Below, one piece after another: positions 22,570 through 32,590 of a stretch of DNA of 64,000 nt; the first letter of the stretch is position 1; every line of letters begins with the position of its first letter. A program made the position numbers and the translations under genes. Under the pieces are notes generated by a model. That model was not told the origin of the DNA. It did not search any database and saw only the letters and a program-made list of their open reading frames with translations. The DNA is from Eublepharis macularius (lineage: Eukaryota; Chordata; Lepidosauria; Squamata; Eublepharidae), in NCBI RefSeq assembly GCF_028583425.1, contig NC_072790.1:63822052-63886051 (forward strand), in the 5' to 3' direction.

Positions 22570-23520
22570 TTAATATCTGAATGCACAACTGTCAGCTTCC
22601 ACCAGGGGCGCCACTATGCTGGACACTGGCACACCTGACCTTGATTCTGGGAAGCTGTCAGGGACAGTGCAGGTTCTTGCTCTGTGGAAGGAGGGTATAC
22701 ATCACCCTCGCTCCCTCTCAACTCACTTGCAGGCCTGCTCAACCTGACAGAGTCCTCTCCTGGCTGCCTCCCCTTTCTCCTTGCCTTCCAAAGCCTCCAC
22801 CCTCCTCACCTCCTCTGGGCTTGCTCTTCCTCCTGTTCTTCATCTCTCTCACACCTACTTCTTCCCGCTTCTCACTCTCCCAAACTCCACCATACTCATA
22901 CACAACCCACCATGAGCTCCCTATTGGCTTCTCGCAACTTCCCCCCTCCCTTCCTCCCAGGCTCTGCTCTATCCCTGATGCTCTCCAGCAGGGTATGCCC
23001 TCAGGTGTTTCTCATCCCAGTCTCTCCCTGCTCTCCTATTCCTTCTTGCAGGGTGAGGCTAGATGTAACCCAGCGGGTGATACCCTCAGGTGTTCCTCCT
23101 CCCTGCTGGCAGGGCCTTTCCAGGTGATGTGGCTTGGCCACTTCTGCCTCTGCTCATGAGGTGCTGCTCTGGCCTCCTGGGTTCTGGCTAGTCCCTCAGG
23201 GTGGAGGTTGCTGCTGGTTCCCCCTAGGGCTTGGGCAGGGGCTTCTAGCCTGTCTGTCCTGGTCTCAGCACCCCAGGTAGGCCTGCGTGCTTCTTGCCCT
23301 TTGGGGCTTGGCTGGGCAGTGCACGCCTGGCAGGCCTCCCCCTCTGGCTCCTTTCTCCCCTCACTCTCTGCTGGCTGGAGCTGAGTCGCCTCCCCTGGGC
23401 TCTCTGTGCCTGCAGCCGGGGTGCCATTGGTCTTCAGGTAAGGGGTCTGTGGCAAGTCCAGGGCACTTGGGTTCCTCGTCCCTGGACAACAACCCTATTT
23501 AGTATCTTTAACTTTGGTTG
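22570..23520. other. CT-rich, GC-rich block of unknown nature
   Basis: A block of about 950 bp, markedly richer in C and T on the plus strand than its flanks, with CCTCC and CTCTCC runs. It carries long open frames on both strands (192, 147 and 139 residues) that are low-complexity in Pro, Ser and Leu and match no family I know; I do not call them genes. AGTCCAGGGC near 23455 recurs near 40640 at the end of a similar block. It could be a non-autonomous or LTR-type repeat; unresolved. Confidence 0.35.
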
Positions 23521-24028
23521 TTAAAGTCTATTGTGGCTAATAAAATCCAGTAATCATGAAATGTCACCTGGCAGAATCTGTCTTTGGGCATATGATACAA
23601 AAGTCATAAAACAGAGATCATCACAACTATCCAGAAATCTCTGTTTGCCATTTTGAACAAATAAAGTCATTATTGATGGAGCTGTTGCCTGAAGTGAAAT
23701 TTTTAAAAACTTGCCTTCAGTAAAATGATGTTTCTTCATTGAATGCCTGATTACTTGTTTTGCTTATTCTTTTGTACATTGGCTCACATGAGTCAATGGA
23801 GAAAATATGTTGTGCTCTGGAAAACAGGGGTGGAGGAACACATACCTGCATGTCATGGAACGCCTATCCAGAAGGCCATGGGGTTTCCACTGCAACCCAG
23901 GACAGGTGTATGCCCCAAAACCCAATCCCTCCTTTTTTAAAGGGCTCATTTCACAGTAAGAATCTGAAATATGTTCTCCCTCACATGGTCCCCCCTGCTT
24001 ATCATTTGGTCAACATTTCATTCCACAG

Positions 24029-24442
24029 GGCAGCCAGTGCCTTCACCAGCCCCAGATGTTTGGGTTAGATTTCCACAGCCGACTAAATCAAATGAGATTG
24101 CACATCCGAGCATATTTGAAAATGACTGCTTTATTGCAAGAGAAATCTGCCAGAAAGATAATGCTTGCTGCTCGCTGTACAGACATTTTGAGAAGATGTG
24201 CCACACAGAGGAATCAGCTTGTAACTGCCAAACAGTGGGACACGAATGCTTTAAAGCCTGGCAGGACCTAAGGAAAACAATCTTGGGGGGTTGCAAGTGT
24301 CCAGAACCAAGGCATGAAAAATGCATCAGCATATGGAAAAATATCTTTAATAACTCATGCTTAAAGCATACACCAGAATCTCAAGTCTCATCCCTGAAGA
24401 AGAACACCTATGTAAATGTGAGACCTCAAAGCTTTGATAAGG
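24029..24442 (+). CDS. GFRAL: GFRAL exon 4: extra GFR-alpha-type cysteine-rich domain
   Basis: 414 nt, phases 1 to 1, between the acceptor TTCATTCCACAG and the donor GTAAAT; residues 102-239. A Pro/Ser-rich lead-in precedes a module with 12 cysteines: NDCFIAREICQKDNACCSLY, RHFEKMC, SACNC, HECFKAWQDL, GGCKC, EKCISIW and NNSC. The order DC..A..IC....C...Y then C.KAW..L..., GCKC and C..IW follows D1 of GFRA1-3 closely. Human GFRAL as I remember it has no counterpart: it passes from the D1 end straight to the short linker coded here by exon 5. The intact frame, conserved cysteine framework and clean splice sites argue that it is used. Alternatives: an exon skipped in most transcripts, or one kept in sauropsids and lost in mammals. 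Confidence 0.88.
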
Positions 24443-24794
24443 GTAAATGATCAACAGTGATATATTTTAAATAGCAGTAATTTCCATCCAAGGACTTCCT
24501 TTCTCCACTGTCTTTGGTTCCTAAAGTTTCTCAACACAGAACAATTGTATTGCTCTCTGTTTACAGGGAAATCTACCACACGATCATTTTCCAAGGGACA
24601 GCTTGTTGTTAAGTCTCTGGCCTGAAACAGAAAGACAGCAATTGTGAAATATCAAGCCTTCTCTATGCACTTCTTTTTGGGGCCAGGGTTAATGATGATA
24701 GAAATTATAGTAGGGTTCTGTTATATCTTGTACCAAAGCATGAATGGCTCTCACTTACAAAGAGACACTCACAAAAAAAATATAGATTAGCCAA

Positions 24795-24985
24795 ATCAGT
24801 CCAAAGATCTATCTAGCGCAGTATCCTGTTCCCTTTAGTGGTGGCCAAACAAATGTCCCCAGAAGGCTTACAGGAAGGACACAGAAAGAAAAGGGTCCCC
24901 CCACCCCTGCTGTTGATCCCTAGCATCTTCGATTCAGAGACAGTGGAGTCTCCATTCGCTGTCACAACCAATAGTTGCTGAAGTT
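24795..24985 (-). mobile_element. CR1 3'-end fragment (minus strand), diverged
   Basis: The segment with GATCTATCTAGCGCAGTATCC and TGTTCCCTTTAGTGGTGGCC is the reverse complement of the CR1 3' region seen intact at 56215-56280, which ends in the block CTGGACTAGATGGACC. It is diverged and has no coding part. Confidence 0.5.
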
Positions 24986-25399
24986 ACCTAAGAACACAGG
25001 TTTCTTGAGGGCTTGCATCCAGTGCTTTTGAACAGGGCTTCTAACAGGGAGTTGAGCTTGGAGTTCAGTAAGGGAGGTTGAGGGGGAGCAGGAGAGAACC
25101 CTCTAATCTGGATTCTTTGAGAAAGGCCACACAAGATCCACATCAGCAGAGGGTGGTGTGCTGCAATCTCCTTCCTGATATAGAAATGCACAAAGATTCA
25201 GGTAAGCACCCTGTTTCAATCCTAAAACACCTTTAAGTGACCAAACCTGTTATAAAGGTAGGAAGGCAGTTGGGGAGCAAGGGCCATCCAGTGTTTTGCA
25301 GGGAGTGCAGCTTGTATGATTATCTGCCCACTGGGCAGCAATGGTGGGTATGTGCTTTATATATGGAGCTCTTGGCTCCCAGTGAACAGGTGCTGACCT

Positions 25400-25856
25400 G
25401 GGAAAGCTGAGAGAGAGAGAGAAGTATGTGGATGAGACCTTGGAGAGATTTAAGAAGAAGTCAGATGGACATCTGACTGCAGTGACGATTCTATGACTCA
25501 GTATGAATGTCTGAAGATAGGGAGAGGGGGGGCATGAAGAGATGAGTTGGTGCTAGGCTCTCATGGCCCTTTCTTATATGCCCAGGGTACTACTGATTAC
25601 CACTTTGGGATCAAGAAAGAGTTTTCCTCTAGTCCAGGTTGGCCAGGAATTCTGGTGGTCTTTGCCTTTTTCTGGGCATAGGACAGGGGTCACTGAGGGA
25701 TATGGGGTGGGGGAGAGCTGTGAATTTCCTTCATTGTGCAGGGAAGGGGCTGAACTAGATAACCCTTGGGGTCCCAGCTCTATGTTTCTATTATCTCTGT
25801 TGTCTGGAGATCAGTTATAATTCCAGGAGATCTCTAGGCTCCACCTGGAGGCTGGC
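25400..25856 (+). mobile_element. CR1-type 3' end followed by a MITE fragment
   Basis: CTGAACTAGATAACCCTTGG and GGTCCCAGCTCTATG resemble the standard CR1 3' end. From about 25795, TGTCTGGAGATCAGTTATAA and CTCCACCTGGAGGCTGGCAA match the right end of the MITE at 31937-32158. The fragment stops before a clear terminal repeat. Confidence 0.5.
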
Positions 25857-26489
25857 AAAACTACAAGCAACCTACTAATCAACATAAAAACTCCCCATTT
25901 CTCTCCATGGAGTTTCCAGCAATTCCTAGAGAGGTATGACACCATTTCTGATTTTTTCCCCCAGAACTGATGTCATGCTGTCCCTGCTGCTGCCCCAACA
26001 TCTCCCCCATCCCCAGTCTTCCATTGGTTACCAGGCTAGACTTATTTCAAAGTGGATCCAGGCCTGGGTTTGAAATAGAAACTGATTGGGTGTCCTTGAT
26101 TGACAGTCATTACCAGGAGAGTGACAGCGATGTACAGCTCTGTTGGTTCTTTTGGAACTTCCAGTGGATGACTCCCAGGTCTATTTCCCCCTGTAAGCTG
26201 AGTCAGGTACATCTGTGAAGGTCTATGAAGGTCCTGCACAAATATAAAGGGAATTGGAATAAACTTAAACTTTCTGGGCACAAGACTGAAGAGATAAACC
26301 CACTCACAGAATGAAGATTCAGTCTGTTGTGATGGTTGTACTCCCCTTGAAAGAATAGGCCTGTTGCTTAGGGGAGCTGTGGATCTTGGATCTCAGCTGT
26401 GGATCTTGGACACTCAGGTCTCCTCCATGGCACATGCTGCGTTTTAACAGCTGTGACAGATTTGTCATCTTAAAAAGAGTGATTTGGCC

Positions 26490-27441
26490 ATGGTTATCCA
26501 TGGCCTAGTTACATCCAGATTAGTTAACTGCAATATAGTTTAAGTCAGGTTGCCTCTGAAGACAGACCAGAACCTTCAGCAATTCCAAACACAGCAGCCA
26601 GGTTGCTGTTGAGATTGAGTATAGGGATCATAATTCTGCTACAAGAACTGTACTGACTGTGTTTCTGTTACTAGGTACAGTTCAAAGTGACTGTACTCAA
26701 CTTTAAGGCCCTAAGCAACAGGTTTATAGCATGGGATTACTGCTAGGTCTAACTTCTTAGATGGTGGCTGTGGCCACCACAGGCAGCTTTGGCAGGTAAG
26801 CCAGATGCAGCCTTCCTGGACAAAAAAAGGCCTTGCCACTGTGTTGCATCTCTGGTAACAATATGCTCTATGTGAGGCTGCCCTTGCAGAGTGTCTGGAG
26901 GCTACAACTGGGACACAATGCTGTGGCCAGAATGCTGACTGAAGTGGGTCATAGGGACTGTGTCACTTCTTGTTCCACCTGCACTGGGCTTTCAGCCTAG
27001 TTCATAGTTCACCATTAAAGCTCTATACAGCTTGGAGCCAGCAGACCTTAAGGACTGCCTACTCCCATATGAATTTACCCAGTCACTTAGGTCATCTTAG
27101 GGGCCCTGCTTTGGGTGCCCCCACCATCTATCCCAGATGGTTGGCAACCTGAGAAATGACCTTCTGGGTTGTGGCACCAAAATTATAGAATTCCCTCCCA
27201 AGGGAGAATTATCTGCCCCCCCAACTCATTCTGTTCCACCAGCAAGTGAAGACTTCTGTTTTTGTTTGACGTTCTATTATTTGCCTTCCTTCTTGCTTAT
27301 GTATTTTTTCTAATTGTTTTAATTGTTATATTTATATATGTTTTTAAAGTTGTTTTAATATTTTGCTTGTTTACCACCTTGAGGACCCTTGAGCTGGGTG
27401 GAACAGTGGCATTAAAGGGTTTCAAACAAACAAACAAATGG
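26490..27441 (+). mobile_element. L2/CR1-group LINE 3' fragment
   Basis: Decayed RT C-terminal coding, equivalent to SRLDYCN and NAAARLL of intact copies, starts near 26500. The 3' end reads CCACCTTGAGGACCCTTGAG and closes in AAACAAACAAACAAA. It contains the 111-bp segment (26863-26973) that recurs without mismatch at 28357-28467. Frames are broken throughout. Confidence 0.65.
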
Positions 27442-27543
27442 CCTCCTTCTCCTGTACTGTCCAGCTAACCAGCGGAGGTCTTTGGCAAAGCATTTCTCTT
27501 GCCTGTGGAAGTGGGCAGGGCAGAGCAGGGTAGTGACCTCTCA

Positions 27544-27745
27544 GAGCCAAACTACAAGTGACGCCTTACACAGGTTGGACACTAGTCGGCTTCCCTCAAG
27601 TTTTGATGGGAAATGTAGGCATCCTGGTCTTGCAGCTGTAATGGAGAGCCAAGCTGTAAAACCAGGGCGCCTACATTTCCCATCAAAACTTGAGGGAAGC
27701 CGACTAGTGTCCAACCTGTGTAAGACGTCACTTGTAGTTTGGCTC
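27544..27745. mobile_element. Palindromic MITE with TCA target duplication
   Basis: Long inverted arms start GAGCCAAACTACAAGTGACG and end CGTCACTTGTAGTTTGGCTC. The arms stay almost perfect inward through GGTTGGACACTAGTCGGCTT and TTTTGATGGGAAATGTAGGC. TCA flanks both ends (27541-27543, 27746-27748). A 3-bp TNA TSD fits PIF/Harbinger. Its ends match the copy at 58850-58967. The surrounding 27442-28140 looks like decayed LINE sequence. Confidence 0.8.
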
Positions 27746-28187
27746 TCAGAGGTGGTGCTACATTTGTGGAATGCTCTCTTCTTTGAAACCGATCTGACAC
27801 CTCCTTTATTTACTGAATTTCCAAGCTGCAATGTTTTTATACACCCATGGTTTTAATTCGTTTTGTCACATCCTACTATTGCCTCACTAATGTATCTATT
27901 GTCATCTGATGCTTACATTTATCATCTGTTTTTACGCTGCAACTGTTTTCATACTACTTGTTTATTTTCTGCTTTAACATACAAGGAAGATAATTTTGCT
28001 GCTGATACACTGGCTTTATTGTGTTTAGGTCAGTTTTATTAATTATTTTAATTTGTATGGTCAATTTTATTTTTGTATTGTCATTGATTTCTTTGGCTGT
28101 TAGCCTCCTTAAACAGATTTTGGAGAGCTGGGGCAGGTCTTTGAATTACACAGATAATTTGACACTTTGGCTTAAATTTTTTTGCAG

Positions 28188-28238
28188 ATCACAGAAATGC
28201 AGAAGCAGAGTGGCAGTTGTCTGCTCTGTTTAATGCTG
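28188..28238 (+). CDS. GFRAL: GFRAL exon 5: short linker exon
   Basis: 51 nt, phases 1 to 1, acceptor TTTTTTTGCAG and donor GTAAGA; residues 240-256, reading DHRNAEAEWQLSALFNA. It has no cysteine and resembles the human linker DNVKEDKFKWNLTTRS, with a shared W-x-L core, between D1 and D2. It is too short for a simple open-frame scan; it was found by phase-matched splice sites and by position. The weak similarity makes this exon less certain than its neighbours, but the frame works with or without it. Confidence 0.75.
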
Positions 28239-28348
28239 GTAAGAGCCAATCTTATTTTTTTGTTTAAAAGTTGTTCATTTTCTGTATGGATTTCCCGGTC
28301 TGCCATATGAATTGCAATGAATATCCAGTAACTCTGTCCTGTGCATAC

Positions 28349-28482
28349 GTAGACCCATGCTCTATGTGAGGCTGCCCTTGCAGAGTGTCTGGAGGCTACA
28401 ACTGGGACACAATGCTGTGGCCAGAATGCTGACTGAAGTGGGTCATAGGGACTGTGTCACTTCTTGTAGGTAGACCCATGCT
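28349..28482 (+). repeat. 108-bp local copy flanked by a 13-bp duplication
   Basis: GTAGACCCATGCT stands at 28349-28361 and again at 28470-28482. Between them is a segment which, together with the preceding ATGCT, is identical over 111 bp to 26863-26973, a piece of the L2-like LINE 1.5 kb upstream in the same orientation. The left junction shares ATGCT between target and source. There is no poly-A or LINE tail in the copied part. Confidence 0.9.
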
Positions 28483-28533
28483 AAGCCCAAATGTATCTAA
28501 CTCTGTATAGGATAGCATTGTGATACTGTAGAT

Positions 28534-28796
28534 CAGGGCTTTTTTCTGGGAAAAGAGGTGATGGAACTCAGTGGGTTGCCCTTGGAGAAAATGGTCACAT
28601 GGCTGGTGGCCCCGCCCCCTGATCTCCAGACAGAGGGGAGTTTAGATTCCACCCCCCGCATGCCACTCAGTGGTGCAGAAGGCAATCTAAACTCCCCTCT
28701 GTCTGGTGATCAGGGGGCGGGGCCACCAGCCATGTGACCATTTTTAAGAGGTTCCGGAACTCCCTTCTACTGCGTTCCTGATGGAAAAAAGCCCTG
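28534..28796. mobile_element. hAT-type MITE, perfect 8-bp TSD
   Basis: CAGGGCTTTTTTCTGGGAAA at the left, AAAAAAGCCCTG at the right, and a palindromic interior as in 9033-9280. CTGTAGAT flanks both ends (28526-28533 and 28797-28804). Confidence 0.92.
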
Positions 28797-29469
28797 CTGT
28801 AGATATATCTAGGTGCTTAAAGCAGTGAGGCTGCACAAAAACGTGCACTTGGCAAGTGGACCAACTGTTACTGCTAACAATCACAATATACTCTGCACAG
28901 AGCTGCACAGATGTTGTGGATTTTGTAATATTCATAGAATATATAGGTTGCATCAGTGAATCTCCCCCAGCCTTGGGTAGTCCATGCCTCCTCAATATGT
29001 TTTTTCCTAACCATTTCTGTTGTGCATCAATTTTGCATGACATTTCCACACTGAGACCAATGTCACTTTGTAGTAAAATGGAGCATTGCATCAAAGAAAA
29101 GATCCAAACAAAACTGTTTAGATTATCAGCCTAAATTAAACAAATAGCACAAAAGAGAAAAACAACTCGTTACAATATTTTCAGTGAACCTGAAGAATGC
29201 TTAAAATCCGTTCGCTCCACACCCCAAATCATCTTTTTTATAAATCAGGATTTCATAAGTTAATACAAAAGTCAAATGCTTAGAGTGTGCTAGTTTGAAA
29301 AAAATGTGGCAAGAGATACATTGCAGGTAGGTCTACTTACCAATTTCAGTAGATTTTGAAGTTTCATCCAATTTTGGCAATATTTGATGACATTCCAAAA
29401 TTTGGGAATTGGACATCAGGATGCAAAGCAACTTAGGAGATTCCTACAGCCTCTGTGTACTCCCAGGCA

Positions 29470-30332
29470 GTTATCAAACAGTGGGCATCTGCCTCAGTCC
29501 CGACAAACTTGCCCAGTTGAGAAGTATCAGGTGTAACTCAAGGCATTTCACAACCTTCTTCCACGCCAGCACCACCTGGTGCAAGACTTCTCCAGCCCAC
29601 CTTGGAGTCTACCTTGCACAGCAGAGTCATTGCTGAGGGGGCTGCATACCTTCTTCCATGCTGCTGCCCCTTGCTGATTTGGAGCTGTTCTGGGGTCGAA
29701 TGGCCATGAGAAGTGTGCTTTCATAAAGACTCTCCAAGCAGCATTGGCCATGGAAAGGGTGCAAGATGTCCATGCCCTCCAGCTCATGTGTTCAGCTCAG
29801 CTTCCATTCATGCATGCCCTGTCCTCTCATCTGAACAGGGCCTTCTCTGCAGCTGCCACCCTGCAAATGGACAGAACCAGCAACTCCCTAGACACATGCA
29901 TTCTCTGTTGTGGCCCCCTCCTAATGGAGTGACTTGCCTGAAGAGGTCAGGAAAGCTCCCACTCCCTTGGCCTTCTGCAAACTATGCAAAACTGAATTAT
30001 TCAAGAGGGCTTTTCACTCAGGAAATAGGGCTGAGCTATAAGGAAATTGTTCAGAGAGAGCTTTGGTAAAGGGACAGGGACTGTGTGTGGACTATACTAC
30101 TGTGCACTTACTGGGTAGCTTCTGCATTGTTTAATACGTCGTGTTAAATTGCTTTGCTTTATTTCAGCATGGTTTTAGCTCTGTATCAGATGTCTTCTGC
30201 ATTCAGGTTTCTGCAATCCCTGCCCTATTGCATTATTTATTGAATGTCCCAGCTGTTGATTGTATTGACTTACACTGTGTAATCTGCCTTAAGTCTCAGG
30301 GATAAAGAGAGCCAATAAACAAACAAACAAAA
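29470..30332 (+). mobile_element. LINE 3' fragment (L2/CR1 group)
   Basis: C-terminal coding remnants (a KLPLPWPSANYAKLNYSRGL-like stretch, compare 43220-43290) are followed by a 3' region ending GTAATCTGCCTTAAGTCTCA and an ATAAACAAACAAACAAA tail. The same 3' end occurs at 43030-43622 and 44070-44222. Confidence 0.6.
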
Positions 30333-30551
30333 ATATTTTTACCCCTTGAGGAATGCCTCTTTCTGTTACTCTCCTGCATGACAGACGATAAGAGAATGAC
30401 TGTTGTGTGCCTGCAGGGGGCAACTGGTTTCATGTTGTAGGCTGATCTGGCCCCAGTTTTAGAGTCAGAAAACAAGACCCCTCATTCTCACTAGCCTGCT
30501 CCTCCTTTTCCAGTCCCCTTCATCGTTGTAATCATCTTGTTGTTTTCTTAG

Positions 30552-30879
30552 AATACAAACCGCAGCACTCCTGCCTCCATGTAAACGTGGAATGTGTTAG
30601 TGACACAGTCTGTAACAGGCAATTATCTCTGTATCTTGACAACTGCCAAGCAAGTGAGATGCCATGCAGTGTGAATCGATGCAAAACAGCACTAAGGAAC
30701 TTCTACAAAAATATGCCTTTTAATGTTGCCCAGAAGCTGACATTTTGTGACTGTGAGGAGTGGGATGAAAAATGTCTGCATGCAAAAGGATTTCTTCATG
30801 GCAAACCATATACCGACTTGGTTCAAGCTGCTTCGTGTCTCAGCCTAATTCAAACATGCCAAGGTGACAGTCTCTGCTG
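30552..30879 (+). CDS. GFRAL: GFRAL exon 6: D2 and start of D3
   Basis: 328 nt, entering in phase 1 and leaving in phase 2, acceptor TTTTCTTAG and donor GTAAGT; residues 257-365. It contains SCLHVNVECVSDTVCNRQLS, CSVNRCKTALRNFYKNMPFN and VAQKLTFCDC, aligned with human EACVGDVVCN, CQAAIRFFYQNIPFNIAQ and MLAFCDC. D2 of GFRAL is the main GDF15-binding domain in published mammalian structures. The exon ends in CLSLIQTCQGDSLC, the first disulfide segment of D3. All expected cysteines are present. Confidence 0.97.
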
Positions 30880-31402
30880 GTAAGTAAAATGACACATCTG
30901 TACATGAGCAATTTGTCCAAAAATCCACAGATCACTGGGTGACTTTACATATTTCCTTGGCGTTTCAAAATGCTCCTTAAGTCAGCAAAAGCAATAGCTT
31001 TCCAAAGAATATATAATAATCAAGGAAAAAATGGGCATTTTTGTGAGATTTCAAGTTTCATCCTAACCATCCTTGGGTGTTTAAGGAAGTCCAAGATGTG
31101 TTTGTATTGTGTGTGTGAAATATTTAAATCTTTACGATATTTAAACGTGCAGCAAAAAAATCCCACAAGTTGAGCTATCAGGGACCTTCTCTTTGAGAAG
31201 ATATGGTAAGCGCCAATTTCTCTGGATGTCCGAGATCTGGTTCACTCACGCAGGAGAATGAGACGGCAGAGAAACGAGGGTGTTGAATGAGCTGTACCCT
31301 CTCAGACTGCAGCTGGGAGATTTCAGCGTTATATGTTCCTTCACATAAAAACCTCCACACAAACAGAAAACTCCACCTCTTCTCTTTGCTTGTGCAAGGG
31401 TT

Positions 31403-31590
31403 GACAGGTCTAGGTTGGGAAATTCCTGGAGATTTGGGAGGCGGAGCCTGGGGAGGGTGGAGTTTGAGGAGGGGAGGGACCTCCGCTGGGTATAATGCCA
31501 TAGAATATCCACCTTCTAAGGCAGCCGTTTTCTCCAGGGGAACTGATCTCTGTTGCCTGGAGATCAGTTGTGATTCTGGAAGATTGTTTG
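31403..31590. mobile_element. GGTTGCCAAC-type MITE, right end missing
   Basis: Shares GGGAAATTCCTGGAGATTTG, GGAGCCTGGGGAGGG and CTGATCTCTGTTGCCTGGAG with 31937-32158, but stops before the right terminal repeat. Confidence 0.6.
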
Positions 31591-31936
31591 TGCTGATTTT
31601 CTGTTCATGAGTTATTTTTGACATAGAGCAGTGTTCCAAAATGTGACTATGTTGTGCCAGATCTTGCAAAAGGGCTGTGATTTGGCCATGCTGACCCATG
31701 CCCTCTATTCTCATGCAGGTTAGATTATTATAGTGGTCATTATGTGGGGCTGCTTTCAACTACTCCAAACTTCAACTAAAGTCTGGCAGCCAGGTTATTA
31801 TAGGGATGGTAGTTCCTGTGTGTTGAAAGTTCTGCACTAGCTGTCTATCTGTTACTGGGAACAATCCAAGGAAACGGTGCTCACCTTTAAAGCACTAACT
31901 GTGCAATCCTATGCAGAAAAGCCTATTGAAATCTTA

Positions 31937-32158
31937 GACTAGGGTTGCTAACTCCAGGTAGGAAAATTTCTGGAAATTTGGGGGTGGAGCCTGGGGAGGG
32001 GAGGGATTGGAGAGGGGATGGGCCTCAGAAAGATATAATGCCAGGGAGTGCATCTTCCAAAGGAGCCATTTTCTCCAGGGAAACTGATCTCTGTCATCTG
32101 GAGACCAGTTGTAATTCCAGGAGATCTCCAGGCTCCACCAGGAGGTTGGCAACCCTAG
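31937..32158. mobile_element. MITE with TAGGGTTGC terminal repeats
   Basis: Begins TAGGGTTGCTAACTCCAGGT and ends GGAGGTTGGCAACCCTA. The flanking 8-mers TCTTAGAC and GCTTAGAT agree at six positions, which suggests an aged hAT-type TSD. Fragments of the same family: 25795-25856 and 31403-31590. Confidence 0.7.
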
Positions 32159-32378
32159 CTTAGATTGATGTAACTATGCACAGGATTGTGCTGCAAATGG
32201 CCTGGCACCTGGCTATCCAAACAACTGCCTTATCTCATGTTGTTGGCTCACCAGCTAAGATTTTTATCCCAGCTCTTTGTGGTCCCGGCACGTGGAGGTG
32301 AGGCAGGTAGCAACCAGAAATAGGGCCTTATTATTGGTGGTACCCCATTAGTGGCATACCCTCCCCCTTGGAGCCCAC

Positions 32379-32590
32379 TAATAACAACAACAACACTGCC
32401 CTTCAGGACAACTTAACGCCCGCTCAGAGCAGTTTACAAAGTGTGTTGTTGTTATCCTCACAACAATCACCCTGTAAGGTAGGTGGGGCTGAGAGAGCTG
32501 TGACTGACCCAAGGTCACCCAGCTGGCTTCAAGCAGAGGAGTGGGGAATCAAACCCGGTTCTCCATATTAGGGTCCTGCCACTCTTAATC
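32379..32590 (-). mobile_element. tRNA-derived SINE (minus strand)
   Basis: Minus-strand B box GGTTTGATTCC, AGCTGGGTGACCTTGGGTCA, and a tail ending near GGCAGTGTTGTTGTTGTTAT. Same family as 19343-19595; the head end is eroded. Confidence 0.75.

Larger units (their letters stand above)
21068..24028 (+). other. GFRAL: GFRAL intron 3
   Basis: Holds a palindromic MITE at 21626-21807 and a CT-rich, GC-rich block at 22570-23520. The stretches 21190-21620, 21810-22560 and 23530-24020 show no recognised element. Confidence 0.6.
24443..28187 (+). other. GFRAL: GFRAL intron 4
   Basis: Carries CR1 3'-end fragments (about 24795-24985 minus, 25400-25860 plus), an L2-like LINE (26490-27441), a Harbinger-like MITE (27544-27745) and probable LINE sequence around it. 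The stretches 24450-24790, 24990-25390 and 25870-26480 show no recognised feature. Confidence 0.6.
28239..30551 (+). other. GFRAL: GFRAL intron 5
   Basis: Contains the templated copy at 28349-28482, a hAT MITE at 28534-28796 and an L2-like fragment at 29470-30332. The stretch 28810-29460 shows nothing recognised. Confidence 0.65.

Noticed and set aside
22581-23159. 192-residue plus-strand open frame, rich in Pro, Ser and Leu
   Set aside because: Low complexity from CT-rich sequence; overlapping frames on the same and the opposite strand are equally open; no recognisable domain or splice context.
31178-31759. 193-residue minus-strand open frame
   Set aside because: It lies across a truncated MITE and LINE sequence, shows no family motif, and the plus strand explains it as repeat.
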